A DNA stretch of 64,000 nucleotides from Diphasiastrum complanatum (GCA_029204225.1 CM055112.1:23615171-23679170), one strand, 5' to 3'; positions 13,701 to 27,815 are shown, counted from the stretch's first letter. Notes: generated by a model from the sequence alone, not told the origin. Translations and numbers: made by a program.

Positions 13701-14250
13701 ATAAGTCAAAGATCACCTGAGGAACAACTGCTGGAGGAGAGGTAGTCACTGGAGAATCTGCTGCAGCACGCTGAACACATAATAAAGCTGCACAATGAGC
13801 CTTAGGTAGGCTGCGGATAAACTGCTTCACGCTGATCAGCTGGAAATCTACCTTAGAATCAATACCAGCAAGTGAGCGGGTCACTGCATCATGAACAAAT
13901 GTCAATGTCTGTTGAGCCAGGTCCAAAGTAACCGCTCCCAATGAAGCAAACCAATCAGCACCAAGGATAAGGTCATAGCGCTCCAGAGGAATGATATAAA
14001 GATCTGCCTGTCCAGAAAAATCACCAATGCGATAAGATAATCCCTGAAACATCTGAGAACTAGGAAATGAGTGAGAACTGGCAACCTCGACTGTGAGAGG
14101 CTGTGGAGCAGAAATAGGTGAAGCGCGTATCCGGCTGAGAACATAACTGCTGATAAAGGAATGAGTGCTGTCGGTATCAACTAAAGCAATATACTCACGA
14201 CCAGTAATGCGCACACGTAGCCGAATGGAGCGAGGACCGGGGCACCCTGT
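10718..14250 (-). pseudogene. Gypsy A pol (PR-RT-RNase H-INT-chromodomain), broken
   Basis: The protease region opens with EYIALVDTDSTHSF; the usual DTG is DTD here. RT carries the SPFGAPVLLVSKKDGS block and the YFDD catalytic box at 13141-13152. RNase H (VETDASNVGLGA) lies near 12700. Integrase has its zinc region (CTCPFCLRNK), the core DIS.DFI and ILSDRDSKF, and the C-terminal GPY-like region (PRYYGPYCILEV). The chromodomain (IQFLVHWDGRPVEEATWEP) is at about 10925-10860. Lesions: a 149-bp tandem duplication at 12132-12429 shifts the frame; a 22-codon deletion at about 12541 removes the RNase H VTDHQSL motif; TAG stops occur at 11498-11500 and 10955-10957. The shared stop at 11498 is also present in B. 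Confidence 0.93.
12132..12429 (-). repeat. 149-bp tandem duplication inside pol of gypsy A
   Basis: The block at about 12132-12280 recurs at 12281-12429 with one or two differences. Element B has a single copy at the corresponding place (about 42330-42480). 149 is 3n+2, so it destroys the frame between RNase H and integrase. Confidence 0.92.
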
Positions 14251-15510
14251 CTAGGTAGCATAAGCAAGCTGAGCATGGCAAGTAGCAGGAAGTAAATCAG
14301 TAGAAGGCTCAGAAGATAGATCAGGCTCATCAGATATATGAATGTAGATATTGGACTCATCTGGGGTAGTGCCCTCATGGTAGAAAACAGCAGTAGAAGT
14401 AGGCAGGGGCTGGCGGCAATCACGAGCAATGTGGTCAGGACTCTTACAACGAAAGCAAAGACGCTTCTGCTGAATGTCAGCGAACTCTACAGACGTGTAA
14501 CGTCGGACAAAAGCAGGATGAGGAGGCGGAGGGCGAGGAGCGGGAGAAATAAGAGAAGAGGTCGGGACGACAGTGGATGGGACAGATGGGGCCGGAGATG
14601 GTAGAGGTGAAAGAGATGGACGGTGTCGGGAAAAGCGAAAGGGAGCAGGATCAGGGTATTTATGCTGTAAAGTACTAGCAAGGGACATGGCCTCAACAAG
14701 TGTGGGTGGACGGAAAGAAGAGACATCGTATTGTAGAGCACCACGAAGTCCAGCAATGTAGCGAGAAATAAGCTCGGTGGGCTGAAGATCTGTAAAGAGG
14801 TAGGAAAGGTCCATAAACTGATCTGTATAGGAAGAAAGATCACCAGTCTGAGTAAGACTACAGAATATATCACGCTGGCGGCTCAGCCACTGAGGGTCAA
14901 TCATAGCATGACGAAGATCACGACGAAAGGTAGGCCATAACTGGAGACCGTCCCGATCAGGGTCAAGTCGGTAGACCCGCCACCAAGTGGCAGCATGTCC
15001 ATCTAAATGTAAGGCGGCTAACTAGATCTTCTGAGGATCAGTTTTAGGGTAAATCTGAAAATAAATATCAAGCTTTGCAAACCAATTCTCTAACAAGTTC
15101 CCATCACAGGAACCAGAATAGGTGGCAAGCTGTACCCGATCACGAAAATCTCGAGCAAAATGTGGCTCAGGAGCTAGATGTCGTGGAAAATGTGACTCAG
15201 GAGCTGTAGGACGTGGAAAACCGGGTGGTGGGTTAGGTGAAAAATGAGGCCCACCGCCAAAGGAAGTAGACGAGGATGGAAGTCCAAATGGAGACCCAAA
15301 TGATGAATGAACAGGGGCTTTGTCAGGTCCATGTGGCTATAAGGAATCAATCTGTGACTGCATAGTGGCAAAGCCGGTCTGTAGAGTGGTAAAACCGGTC
15401 ATCATTTGGTCAAAACGACTACTGAGGAGAGTAAGAGAGTCACGCATATCAGCAAACTGTTCATCTAAAGGTCCGGAATGACTCGCAGGTGTAGTGGGTG
15501 AGCTAGCCAT
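14251..15510 (-). pseudogene. Gypsy A gag, three stops
   Basis: The start is the ATG at 15510 (MASSPTTPASHSG), the same as in B at 45622. The retrotransposon gag core (TYFQIYPKTDP-type, WWRVYRLDPDRDG, SRYIAGLRGAL) is followed by a proline/serine-rich linker. The zinc knuckle CFRCKSPDHIARDC lies near 14460-14420. Compared with B there are TAG stops at 15337-15339 and 15022-15024, both CAG codons in B, and at 14251-14253, where B has TGG. Gag would form the particle that packages the element RNA; this copy cannot. Confidence 0.88.
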
Positions 15511-16585
15511 GAGGAAGAAAAAGTAAGCGAGAAAAGAAATGTGCTAAACAATTGGACGAACTGAAGGAGAGGACATAAGTTGTCACAACAGGCATGTCAA
15601 TGAAAAGACACAATAGAACTCGCGATGGAAGATGAACGGAAAGGACAACTAAGTAAGAAATTCCTCGTAACCGCAACCGGAAGTGAGCTGAAAAATAGCG
15701 ACGATATGTCGAGGTACCGGGCAACCTCCAAAAAAGATGCTAAGGGCCCAACAACGTGGAGTAAACGGTGGGTAAAAGTATGGGAAACAATAATGGATTA
15801 TGGAGCTGGAAAGGGAGCAGCCAAGGAAAGGAAGTGATAACAAAAAGGAGGTATGGGCAGCGAGGAAACAAGGCTGAAAAATCAGAGATCGCCCTTTAAG
15901 GGTAAAAAAAAGTTTGCGATAAAGACGGGGAGCAATCTCGATGCGCGACGAAGTTGGGTGGGAGTGGCTTTCGAAGCATCTGGGCGTGTTTGTATTGTTC
16001 GGGGTAGGGTTGCGAACACAGACAGCAGTGTAGGAGGGTGAGCTGAGTGTTTGTATTGTCCGGGGTAGGGTTGCGAACACAGACAACAGTGTAGGAGGGT
16101 GAGCTGAAATTGAGGCGGATGTAGGGCGCCAGCTATGGTGGAGTGTGGGCGTCCAAGAGAGGTAGTAAACGGCAAAAAAAAAAAAAAAAATTGGATCAAA
16201 AAGATGGGTTGGTAGGGCGCTAGGAGTGGCTGATGGAAGGTGGCGAATAGGGACAACAAAAAGCGGAAATTTTCAGTAATGGAAGGAGCAATAGGGCGCT
16301 GGTCAGCAAGCATGAGGGCGTCCAATAGGGCAGCAAATAGGAGGCAGTAGGGCGCCCAAAATAGGGGAGGAAAAAGGCTGAAAATGCAGCAGTAGGCAGC
16401 CAGCAAGAGGGCGCCAGAAATGGGCAGCAAGTGGGCGCCTGTCCTCCTCCGATCCGTCGTGAAAATCTGCAAGACAAGTGTGGAGAAATGCTGAAGATCC
16501 GGCTGAAAAATGGTGAAGATCCAAGCTAAAGATGGGCGCCCTCGTGTGAAAGAAAAATCTGCTCAATGGAGATGCTCAGGAAAGT
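15511..16585 (-). other. Long leader of gypsy A with degenerate GGCGCC/GCTGCC units
   Basis: About 1.07 kb lies between primer site and gag ATG. On the minus strand 16100-16560 is packed with recurring GGGCGCC, TGCTGCC and CGCCCTA phrases of irregular spacing. Open frames here are fortuitous. A also has a 61-bp tandem duplication at 15986-16046 and 16047-16107 that B lacks. The region could hold the packaging signal, but that is inference. Confidence 0.7.
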
Positions 16586-16597
16586 GCTCTGATACCA
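16586..16597 (-). other. Primer-binding site of gypsy A
   Basis: The minus strand reads TGGTATCAGAGC immediately after the LTR end ...CATAACT. It is complementary to the initiator tRNA-Met 3' end and confirms that the LTR really ends in ACT. Confidence 0.93.
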
Positions 16598-17050
16598 AGT
16601 TATGAACGTAGCCACGGCTGATCTAGATTTAGTCTATGAAAGCATCACATAAGCAAGACTTAACCCTAGAAAGCAGGAGAGAGAGAAAGCTTAAAGAGAC
16701 TAAAGAAGGAGATCATATCATAAGCCAAATAACAAATGACACAGAATCCCTACTTATAGCCAAGAGGAAGCCCTAAAAGGAAGCTTCCAGTGGCTAGGGC
16801 CAAACTGAGAGGGAAAATAGTGCGCCCTCCAAGAAGGCCCCCACTCTCAGTAATATGACCAAATAACCAATATAGTGAATCATAGGGCCCAAGGCCAATA
16901 ATATGGTTTAAATGTCAATAATAGGGCCCAAGGCCAACCATATAGTCTAAATGTCAAATAATGAATAAAAAAGGGCCCAAAGCCTGCCTATGCATAAAGT
17001 AAAGTAAATGTAAATGGACATGGCGAATGTAATGAGCCAAGTCCATAACT
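16598..17050 (-). repeat. 5' LTR of gypsy A, with TATA box
   Basis: A 453-bp LTR. On the minus strand the U3 region carries GCTATAAGTAGGG, a good TATA box at 16751-16758, downstream of GGGCCC-containing short repeats (for example CCAAGGCCAA on the plus strand). This would be the element's RNA polymerase II promoter. Confidence 0.93.
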
Positions 17051-17055
17051 GGCAA

Positions 17056-19377
<2,322 letters not shown>

Positions 19378-19791
19378 TTTTTGCAGTACTACTCTAACAA
19401 CCGCTCGATCATTGTTAATTCTTTTACAGAGGAGCTATTTATCTATGCGCAAGCTTTTTCAATGGATTTTTGCACATCTGCTACCTTTGCGATCATTGAT
19501 GCATATATTACATTCTAATTTTAGTGTCAAAATTTTACCCGACAAGTATAGTTGATGTAGTTCCAACTTCCATAGAAATTGTTGTGCTCCATGCAAATTG
19601 TAGCTCTTCTCTTGATCCTACACATGTTGTTGAATATTTGTTTTCACAATCTTTCCAATCGAGGGTGCAAAAGCACTTGACTGAGTTAACAGGTCTTATT
19701 CGAAAAGATCTACTCATGCCACGATACGTATGTCCTCAACCATAATGCAGCCATCCAAAAATGATTTAAATAGTGGAAATGTAGAAACAAT

Positions 19792-20355
19792 GTGATCAAG
19801 AACTTTTTTGCTATTGAATTGAAGAAAGATGATCAAGTCTCAATAGACCTGGATGTTTCTACGAAGCCTAGCATGCATCATATTTTGAGGTCTTCAAGTT
19901 TCTCCATGAATTCCAGATCTCAAATGACTAATGAGCACAAAAACATAAACACTTTTACTTCCATGAACATGATGCAAACAAAGGGCAAAATCATTGAAAG
20001 TAACACTTGTTCAAGGCTAGCAATATTGAACAAGCATGTAGTGATTGGAGGCTTGAGTTTGCTCCTCGTGCTAAGCACCCTATCTTTAATTATGAGCCGC
20101 TTTCCTGCTATACCTTTCACATCCATGTCATGGATTGAAATCTTATATATAAAAGCTTATCATGAAAGGGGAAGCCTGAGCAAGGCTTTATCTGGATTGT
20201 CTTCAAGCAGCAAGAGCTTTAGCCAGGAGATCAATAAGAGCTCAACTTCTACCACATATCAAATGGATTTCACTTCCAATAAATACAAGAAAAGAGTGAT
20301 CATGAGGCGCTTTTGGAGAGACACCATAAAAATTTTCAAACATAACAACAGGTAA
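19792..20355 (+). CDS. Candidate plant single-membrane-span protein or its pseudogene
   Basis: An uninterrupted frame of 187 codons. It has a serine-rich N-terminal part, one hydrophobic segment (VVIGGLSLLLVLSTLSLIM, residues about 83-101) and then SRFPAIPFTSMSW. A serine-rich stretch follows, and the basic end is NKYKKRVIMRRFWRD. A hydrophobic helix followed by R..AI..TS..W, and a C-terminal YKK(R/K)V motif, resemble a plant-specific family of small membrane proteins of unknown function. That resemblance is from memory and is weak. The frame opens with GTG, so the true start is either the ATG at about residue 28 or an upstream exon. The neighbourhood is all transposon debris, so a pseudogene is possible. 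Confidence 0.35.
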   Translation: MIKNFFAIELKKDDQVSIDLDVSTKPSMHHILRSSSFSMNSRSQMTNEHKNINTFTSMNMMQTKGKIIESNTCSRLAILNKHVVIGGLSLLLVLSTLSLIMSRFPAIPFTSMSWIEILYIKAYHERGSLSKALSGLSSSSKSFSQEINKSSTSTTYQMDFTSNKYKKRVIMRRFWRDTIKIFKHNNR

Positions 20356-21885
20356 GCATCTGCTTATTAGATCATCACTTTATAATTGAAAAATGTTGGA
20401 AGTCATAAATGATGATTCCATGTAGAGGTTGAAGGAATCCAAATTGCTAGCTTTCTTTTCTTCATGTATTATATAAGCAGTCTAATTAGTTCTATAGATC
20501 AGCATTTTCACCAATTAAAAAAATATTGTCTGACTGGGCATATTACTCTTGGTCTTAGCCAAAAGGTTGACAGGGCATATTAGAATAAGTTTCTATGAAA
20601 AGACTTCTTATTAATTTATCTGAAATATTTTCAAGACTTGATGAATGATCTTGTTGTAAGTAAGGGACATTTTCATGAGAGTAAGGGTCCTTTGAGAAGT
20701 TGCATTTGAGCTGCTTGAGGTGAGAAGTAACTTTAGAAAGTACGTGAACCACCGTAGTAAAGGATTCCCTACCATTAATATAGTGTGAAAGACATGCAAA
20801 TAGAGCATGATTGGAGGAGAAAGCAATAAAAGAGCAGGAGCAGGAGGAGAGGGAGAAAAGCTGGCAATGGCTGGCGAGAGGAGTGGTGTGTGAACTACTG
20901 TCTCTTCCTATTTCATTTCTAACATTGATGCGCATCACAAGGCTATGCATAAGGGTGATTGATAAAACTCATGCTGCATGGGTGAAGCTTGTCACCAGAT
21001 TCATTTTTTTAAGAGATTTATCCCTCATTTAGTATGTACTTTTTATTATTCTAATTCATGTTATGATGTACTTCACCATGCACAGTTTTATTGCACTTGC
21101 AAGTTCTCTTTGATTTGGTCTACTTTGAATTCATGTAATAACCTCTTGTCATTCAAAAATGCATGGATCTCACAGGTTTTTAACATTCCTAACACTTTGT
21201 TTAGCATGTTGAAAGGGATCAATTTATTACATAAAAAAAAGCACATATCCTCCATGCATAGAAAAGAAAAAAATAAATTTGTTTGGCTATCGCATGCTTG
21301 ATTGTGAAACATGTAGATTATAATAATCACATATGTGGGAGACTTGAAAGCCTAGTCAAATGGAAACTAAGCTTTGCTTTGATCACTAAGACAAAAGCAC
21401 TCTATCAAATCACAAAGATCGGATCCAATCACCCTGTTGGAATCCCACTTGACCCAAAGAATATCACTCTTGAGATTTGGAATGGACATGAAATGGTTTG
21501 ATAACAATCTATGTCAAGAATCTTTCACCAAGCTTAAAAATTAGACATCTAGAGATTCACAAAGATCCCAACCATGCATGAACACTCAAATATGGACTCC
21601 TTCATGTTCTAGACTCCCAATGGGATCACAGCCTCACCCTCTCACAAAGAAAGTTGAATTAGAACTTATTTGAGTTTCATACATACAATGTCAAATTTTG
21701 CTCAGAAAAATGAATTCATTCACCCGTATTGGACTCCACCAAGTACCAATGACTCTACCTCTTTAGAGCTGGAATGAGATTCAAATTTTCAGAAATGTGA
21801 TACTTCTCTCTCACTAAGACATGTGCTTACAAAGAGCTAATGCCATTTAGCAAGATTTGATTACAATGAAGAAGACAAATTTCCC
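20356..21885. other. No recognisable gene
   Basis: AT-rich, short frames only. The right part, from roughly 21300, may already be internal sequence of the copia whose LTR lies at 22791, but I see no coding domain. Confidence 0.35.
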
Positions 21886-21990
21886 ACCAAAGTCAAGAAT
21901 TGAGTTACTAGTTCTTGCCCTCTACAAAGGAAGGATCTCTTGAAAATTTTGGATCAACCAAAGTCAAGAATCGAGTTACTAGTTCTTGCC
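21886..21990. repeat. 34-bp direct repeat, offset 71 bp
   Basis: ACCAAAGTCAAGAAT followed by a conserved 19 bp occurs at 21886-21919 and 21957-21990 with one difference. It lies upstream of the larger repeats at 22340-22750. Confidence 0.85.
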
Positions 21991-22339
21991 TCACTCACAT
22001 TTATGACTTTAATTAGAGCCAAAAACACACTCACACACTTGAGTAGGGGTGAGCAATGTGACTTGGATCTCAAATTTTTCTCCTAGTACTTGCCAACAAT
22101 TCTTATCACCTTGTATTGGTAGATTTTGCCTTTATGAGTGTTTGTGCTCTAGAAACTCACTTAAGATTTCACTTGGAGGACTTATCCAAGGGTGACTTCT
22201 AGCACTTAGATGCTTCTAGCCTCAACCCTTTCACTCTTGAACACATCTAGAATGAAGGTACAATGGATTTCAATCTTTCACTCTCAACTTTAATGCACAC
22301 CCAAAGCATCTGAGAATGAGAATGCATTAGAAAGCTTGA

Positions 22340-22750
22340 AAAATGCACCAGATTGACTAGTTTTGGGTATATGAGGCATTAAATGCACCAAAACTGAAAT
22401 TTATTGCTCTAAACAGGTTCTATACGGCCTCACACGTGTGGTAAGTACACCTGAAGCCCAAAAAAAATATTTGGTACAAATATAATAATTCTATCTATTC
22501 ATTCAATCTCGCTACCTCAAGATTAGCTAGTTTTCAAAAACTTGCTAGTTTGGGTGTATGAGTAAGATATAGCATCAAACTGAAGAATATAGCTCCAAAA
22601 TTGGTACTATACGGCCTCACACGTGTGAATAGTACCCCTGCAGCCCACAACCAAGTTTGATGCACAAATATCAAGGCTAACTAGCTCTTCAAACTCGCCC
22701 ACTCAAGATTAGTGAGTTTTCTCAAAAACTTGCCAATCTGGGTGTTGTTT
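22340..22750. repeat. Imperfect tandem repeats of about 187 bp in a retroelement leader
   Basis: The phrase ACGGCCTCACACGTGTG occurs at 22424 and 22611. Flanking phrases (CTAGTTT.GGGT.TATGAG and ACTCAAGATTAG) also repeat, with a third partial unit up to about 22740. The block lies just inside the primer site at 22779, so it is the leader of the minus-strand copia whose LTR follows. Confidence 0.75.
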
Positions 22751-22778
22751 AGATCAATGCTTTAATCTCTTGTACTTG

Positions 22779-22790
22779 GCTCTGATACCA
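22779..22790 (-). other. Primer-binding site of the copia with LTR at 22791
   Basis: The minus strand reads TGGTATCAGAGC directly next to LTR terminus ...TTTCACA. Confidence 0.9.
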
Positions 22791-23655
22791 TGTGAAATTT
22801 TAGAGAAATAAAGACCAATAATGGATTTAGATCAGATAATCAAGAGGTGTTGGAAGCTAGATTACTTAATCTACTAATCAACCAATGATTAGATCTAGAA
22901 TTAGATCAATTTCTCATAAAAAATCTAGCAAGAACAACAAGCAAATGATTAGACTCGAGACCTACTACCTTCACACGTGTGAAGAATAGTACATGTACAA
23001 AATTACAGCATAGAGTGAAGTACACAAGTGTTAGGAAGCAATAGAACCATAAAATCGCAACACAAATATGAGAATACTCAAGATATGCCTCCAAAACCAA
23101 GATCTTGCTTCATTGATTTCTCAAAGTGGATCCATCATGGATTAAATACAAAAATCATCATACTCTCTCTCTAAGCCACTTCCAGCACGTGTGAGATAGG
23201 TCATAGTGCTTATCCAGATCCACTTTGGCTAAGATTCCATTAATTTGCCACATCATCATTGGTGGCTAGTGTTGACCTTCTAGATTCCTACAAATTAGGA
23301 GATAGGTCCTACAATCTAGGAGATTTGACATTTGACTTTTATGAAAACTATATACAATGGATATGAACTTTTAACATGATATTTCACATGTGGGAGACCA
23401 CTCCTACTCATGTGATATAGCATTTTCTACCACTAAAATGGTGCCAAGTGGCATAATACTACTAAACTAGTTTTTGGCCAATTTAACCACTAGTTTCCAA
23501 ATTAAATGATATGTACAACCTATATGATCTATCTAAATGACTTAGTCATAGATTTTACACGTGGGAACAGGCTCCACACATGTCTAATGATGATCGGTAC
23601 CAGTCATTATGGTATTTACAAGATTTGATCAAGTTAGCTTCTGCCGATTTTAACA
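22791..23655 (-). repeat. 5' LTR of a third minus-strand copia
   Basis: On the minus strand it begins TGTTAAAATCGGC and ends AAAATTTCACA, about 865 bp, with TG...CA termini. The outer end meets copia coding sequence exactly (GATAGGACAGGCAAG, reading DRTGK), so this element appears to have inserted into that older copia. The partner LTR and the rest of its coding region were not found to the left. The outer boundary is inferred from the restart of coding sequence. Confidence 0.7.
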
Positions 23656-23847
23656 GATAGGACAGGCAAGATCCTAGCACTCAGAAAGAGGCATGGATAC
23701 TTGTACAAATTAAGTCATTGCTTTTCTGCCTCTAGTCAGGCTCTTAGTACTGTTGTTCAAATCAATAAAAGTTTACTTTGGCATTATAGACTTGGTCATT
23801 TGAATCATGCTTCTGTATCGCACATGTCTAAGCAATCTATTGTTCTT
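23656..23847 (+). pseudogene. Old plus-strand copia, left piece (GAG-pre-integrase)
   Basis: The translation runs DRTGKILALRKRHGYLYKL and then LLWHYRLGHLNHASVSHM, the GAG-pre-integrase domain of copia pol. It stops at the TTCTT duplication of the complete copia at 23848-28481 and continues on the other side at 28487. Confidence 0.85.
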
Positions 23848-24501
23848 TGTGAAGGATTTCGGATCATTCAAGATCCAGTCCATGTCCCTGATCTTTGGTT
23901 ACAATAAGGAGCAAACCAACAATCCTACCAATGTAGAAAAATCAGCATCTACACACAAAATGAGATGCAAACTCTAAGAGATACTGATCAAACATGAACC
24001 AAAACATAAAATATGTCTGTTTTCCGTACAATTACAGTACTCTACTATATTTCACATGTGTGGAACCGAAAATAGCAAAATATGAGCATTCTACACACAA
24101 GATTGCAAGATATCACCAAGATAGTGCACCAATGAGTAGTAGAACCCAAAGAGAACCATGTATAATGATGAAATGAGAGATAGAAGAGAGAAGATATGTC
24201 TCTCCACGAGTTACATCCTTTTATAGAGTTTCTAAACCCTATTCGGCCACTTGGCTTTCCCTCCAAAATGTAAACCCTACTATTTTTGGGTCTAGATTTA
24301 ATGTACCCAATGTTCAAATTTGAATCTCTCTCAAACTCGACTACCAACTTTCCTACACTTTCAAAAAGTGTTTATTGAATGTATTTTAAACTAATATAAC
24401 TTCAAAATTTTTATCTCTAAATCTAAAATGAGTTTTGGCCTCTTATTGACAATTTACCAAAATATGACTAAACTAGACGAAACTAGTTGAAATCTCTCAC
24501 A
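23848..24501 (-). repeat. 3' LTR of the gag-poor copia
   Basis: 654 bp with TGTGA...TCACA termini. It holds a G-box-like site mutated to CACATGTG at 24053-24060; the other LTR keeps CACACGTGTG. Confidence 0.95.
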
Positions 24502-25146
24502 CTCTCTCTTCAACTAGTTTTGGCATAGTTTTGACAATAGAACTTTGATCCAACTTTAGAATGATCTCCATCCTAAGTATAGATCTCCTTTCTAAGGTTC
24601 TAAAGTATCTTTCATAATTGATATAGAGAATAGTGTCCGAATTGGATGCTTCACTATTTCTTACATCAATTTTACACATCAAGATATAACTAGAACATGA
24701 AGAACCAAATAGAATGTGAATGAAATGATTCCCCCATGTTTCAAAATTTGAAATCTCTGGAAAATTACATCAACCAAACAAAAATGTGAGTGATGACCAT
24801 TTGCTTGCTTGTCTCCTCCAAGTTTGTCCTTTCTTGATATGTCTTCACCATAAAACTCCATGAATAAGCCTCCATCTCCATCTTGCCACAAGATATCATC
24901 AACACTTGATGACTTGGCCGTGAATGAGTGACATAATGAACCTCCAATAGCTTCATTTCCATCAGCAAAACCAGCCAGAATGCTAGTACAACTCCAACAA
25001 TAAGATATTGCAGGACAATGTAGCTAGTTTGTCCATATCTTGACAATTTGCACACATCCATATGAAATAGCTCACACATGAGATAGAACAAGTAAAGTAA
25101 ACTTGAACAACACTTCCTTGCTGCTCCTTTGACCATACTTGAGTCT

Positions 25147-27375
25147 TCAATAAGCTGCAAAAATAGATCCATAACATCTTTGCCAAAAAAACCTTCCTTT
25201 GATGCTCTTGACTAGCTCCAAATTGCCACCTTTCCTTTTGTGTTGTTGAAGCCCTTTGAGACCAACCTCTTGATCTTCCTCTTGACCATCAAATTCATTG
25301 AACAAACTTTGTTTTCCAGATCCATTACTTGCTTTTACAACATGAAAACCATGATAACCAATATCCACTTGCATAGCATCATCTACACAAGAAAATTCTC
25401 CAAAATATGTGAGTAAAGCAAAGTGAGTCGCTTCCACTTGCTTACCTTTCTCTTGATCATCAAAGATATCAAAGATATGAATATCTTCAGACCTGAACCT
25501 TTGGAAATACTCCCTCTCAAACATATGATCTAAATCCAACAAGATCTCATCAATGCTTGATCTCGAATTTCCACAAAGGTTAGTGAAAACAATGTCACCA
25601 ATGTCACCATCATAAATCAAAAGATAGATTCCAAACTTTCCATCCAACATGAAGTAGAGTAGGTGAAGATGAGTATCAAACCTAATAAATCCAGCCTTCT
25701 TGAGTCCATACAAAACCTCAATAAGCTCACCAATGAGATCTCCCTTGCCTTGAAGAAATTGCCTCTCGATTTGCTCCATGTAGTATTCTCCAACCAACCT
25801 TTTGCCATCTTCATCATGAGTGATCAATTCATAATCATAGAATCCTTTGAGTTGATGAAGAGATGTGAGATCCATGCCTTGGATCTTCCAAGAACCAATC
25901 TTCCATTGCTCTTTCCTTCATAAGACTCCCTCTTAATAATTGCATCATAAGAAGTAGAAACCTCAAAAACATTAGAAGCCATGAAAAAAATGATTAGTAC
26001 CTTCAACATAAGGATGATTGAAGTACTCTCTTTTTTCAAACAAGAACTTCTACTCAATGTTTTAGGTAATGACTCATATGATAACGATTCTTCCTCACTA
26101 TCATTCACAATGACATCATTCAAAGTACATCCTACTTTGAACTCTTCACATACTTCTCTTCTTCTTGACTTGTCACTATCTTCCTCACCAAGTCTCATAA
26201 TAAAACCATTTGGTCTGCTCTCTTTATGAAGACATGTGACTCCACTTGCTGAAAAAATGACTCTCTTGGAACCATTACACAAAAGAATGTAGAAGAACCA
26301 TCTCCTTCATGCATGCACCTAGCAACATCTTTTTCCATATGATCAAAGAAATCATTAACAACAATCTTTTCCAAGAAAGAACCTTCACCTCCATTGATGA
26401 AGTTAGCTCTTTCCTTACCTTTTGCATGCTTGCACTTTCCATGAAGAACCATTGAAACACCATCATTATCCTCAAGACTAGCCAAGTTAGCACAAAGATG
26501 AACATCTCCAAGAATATATTAGATCTTGACCTAGATCTAGCATAAGGGAGCTTGTTAGACTTTGCATAAGATCCACCAATATTATTGATGCTAAAAGGTA
26601 ACTTTGGAAAGTTGAGACCAATCTCCTTTTCCATTCCATCCTTTTTGTTAGCCATAACAAAAGCATCAAGCTTGAAAAGTCTACCTTGTCTATTGCCCCT
26701 AGAAACCAAGATTTTTTCCTTTGTAATGAAACAAGCATCACCACCAAACTTTACCATGTATCCTTTCTTTATCATTTGACCAACACTTAGCAAATTTTTT
26801 GAAAGTGAAGAAATGTAAAGAACACCATCAAGTCTTACTTTCCTATTAGTAGAGAGACAAATAGGAATTGAACCAATACCTTCAATCACACACTCACCAC
26901 CATTGGCCATGTGAATTGCTTTCTTGGCTCCATCATAAGTGACCAAAGAAGTAAAGAACTCCTTGTGACTAGTCATGTGTGAACTAGCTCCACTATCAAT
27001 CCACCATGAATCTTTGTCACCTTCACTTGATATTGGACTTGAAGAACACATCAAAAGAGAATCACCACCACCTCGATCCTCATCATTAGTAGTAAAGTTG
27101 ATTTGCTTGCTACCTTCATCTCTTTGCTTCTTCAAACATTCATTAACAAAATGCCCTTTGATTCCACAATAAAAGCATTTCAACTTAGACTTATCTTTCT
27201 TTTTTCCAAAAGAGGAAGTCTCACCTTGATGTTGCCCTTCAGACCACTTGCCTTTGCCTTTGCCCTTGAACTTGCCTTTGATGAACATAGCCTCCTCTTC
27301 ATAATGAGATGTTGATGTAGATCCATCTCCTCCTGATTGAAGCCTATACTCCTCATTCATCAAGATCTCTTGCAA
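25147..27375 (-). pseudogene. Reduced pol of the gag-poor copia
   Basis: The frame at 27375-26275 encodes a lysine/glycine-rich stretch, zinc knuckle CFYCGIKGHFVNEC (residues about 67-80) and protease WWIDSGASSHMTSH (about residue 126). The conserved GVLYISSLSKNLLSV block before the pre-integrase domain follows. Then it decays. A further frame at 25875-25147 keeps traces of reverse transcriptase (EVLYGLKKAG, then LLIYDGDIGDIVF). The normal YVDD box is not intact there. The gag core upstream of the zinc knuckle is absent apart from a short tail (QEILMNEEYR). The element therefore needs proteins from relatives to move. Confidence 0.8.
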
Positions 27376-27815
27376 ATCGTGAAATCTTGATCAACCTAGG
27401 ATCTATTCTCAATCTAATGATTCTTGTCACTTACTAAGATTGAAACACATTCAAATGAAGTTCAGTAACCTCACAAACTAGATATCCAGTCAAAATTAGG
27501 GTTTTGACAAAATCACAAAAAATTGAATATCTTAAATTCTAGATGCAATTTCTAGAAACTTGATATATCTTCTTGTAGACTCCAATGAGACCTTCCTAAT
27601 GCACCAAAAGTCATCTAATTCCAGTAAACCAAGTGTGAAATCGGAATTGATCAAGTATCTAACCCTATATTGAGTTTTGACCTACAAAAGATCAATTCTA
27701 CACATGCAAAAATGCTGATTTTTTAGTAGAGATCAATCTAGCATGCTCTAGCATTGGTAACTCCTCCAAATCCTTGCTAAAGATGGCTGATCCTTTCATA
27801 ACCTGAAACACAATA

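Larger units (their letters stand above)
10223..17050 (-). mobile_element. Complete Ty3/gypsy chromovirus, element A
   Basis: This 6828-bp retrotransposon has LTRs at 10223-10673 and 16598-17050. It is flanked by the 5-bp target duplication GGCAA (10218-10222 and 17051-17055). Reading on the minus strand the order is 5' LTR, tRNA-Met primer site, about 1 kb of leader, gag, protease, reverse transcriptase, RNase H, integrase, chromodomain, polypurine tract, 3' LTR. The PR-RT-RH-INT order and the chromodomain place it in the gypsy chromoviruses. The LTRs differ at about eight positions plus a 2-bp indel by eye, so it is older than its sister B. Coding is broken by several stops, a 149-bp duplication and a 66-bp deletion. 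Confidence 0.95.

Noticed and set aside
14338..14604. Plus-strand frames opposite gypsy gag and pol (also 44456-44722, 42890-43129, 15625-15837, 45737-45988)
   Set aside because: They are antisense shadows of real gag-pol or leader sequence with no recognisable product.
22340..22750. CRISPR-like array
   Set aside because: Repeats are long, imperfect and few, in a plant retroelement leader; no array structure.
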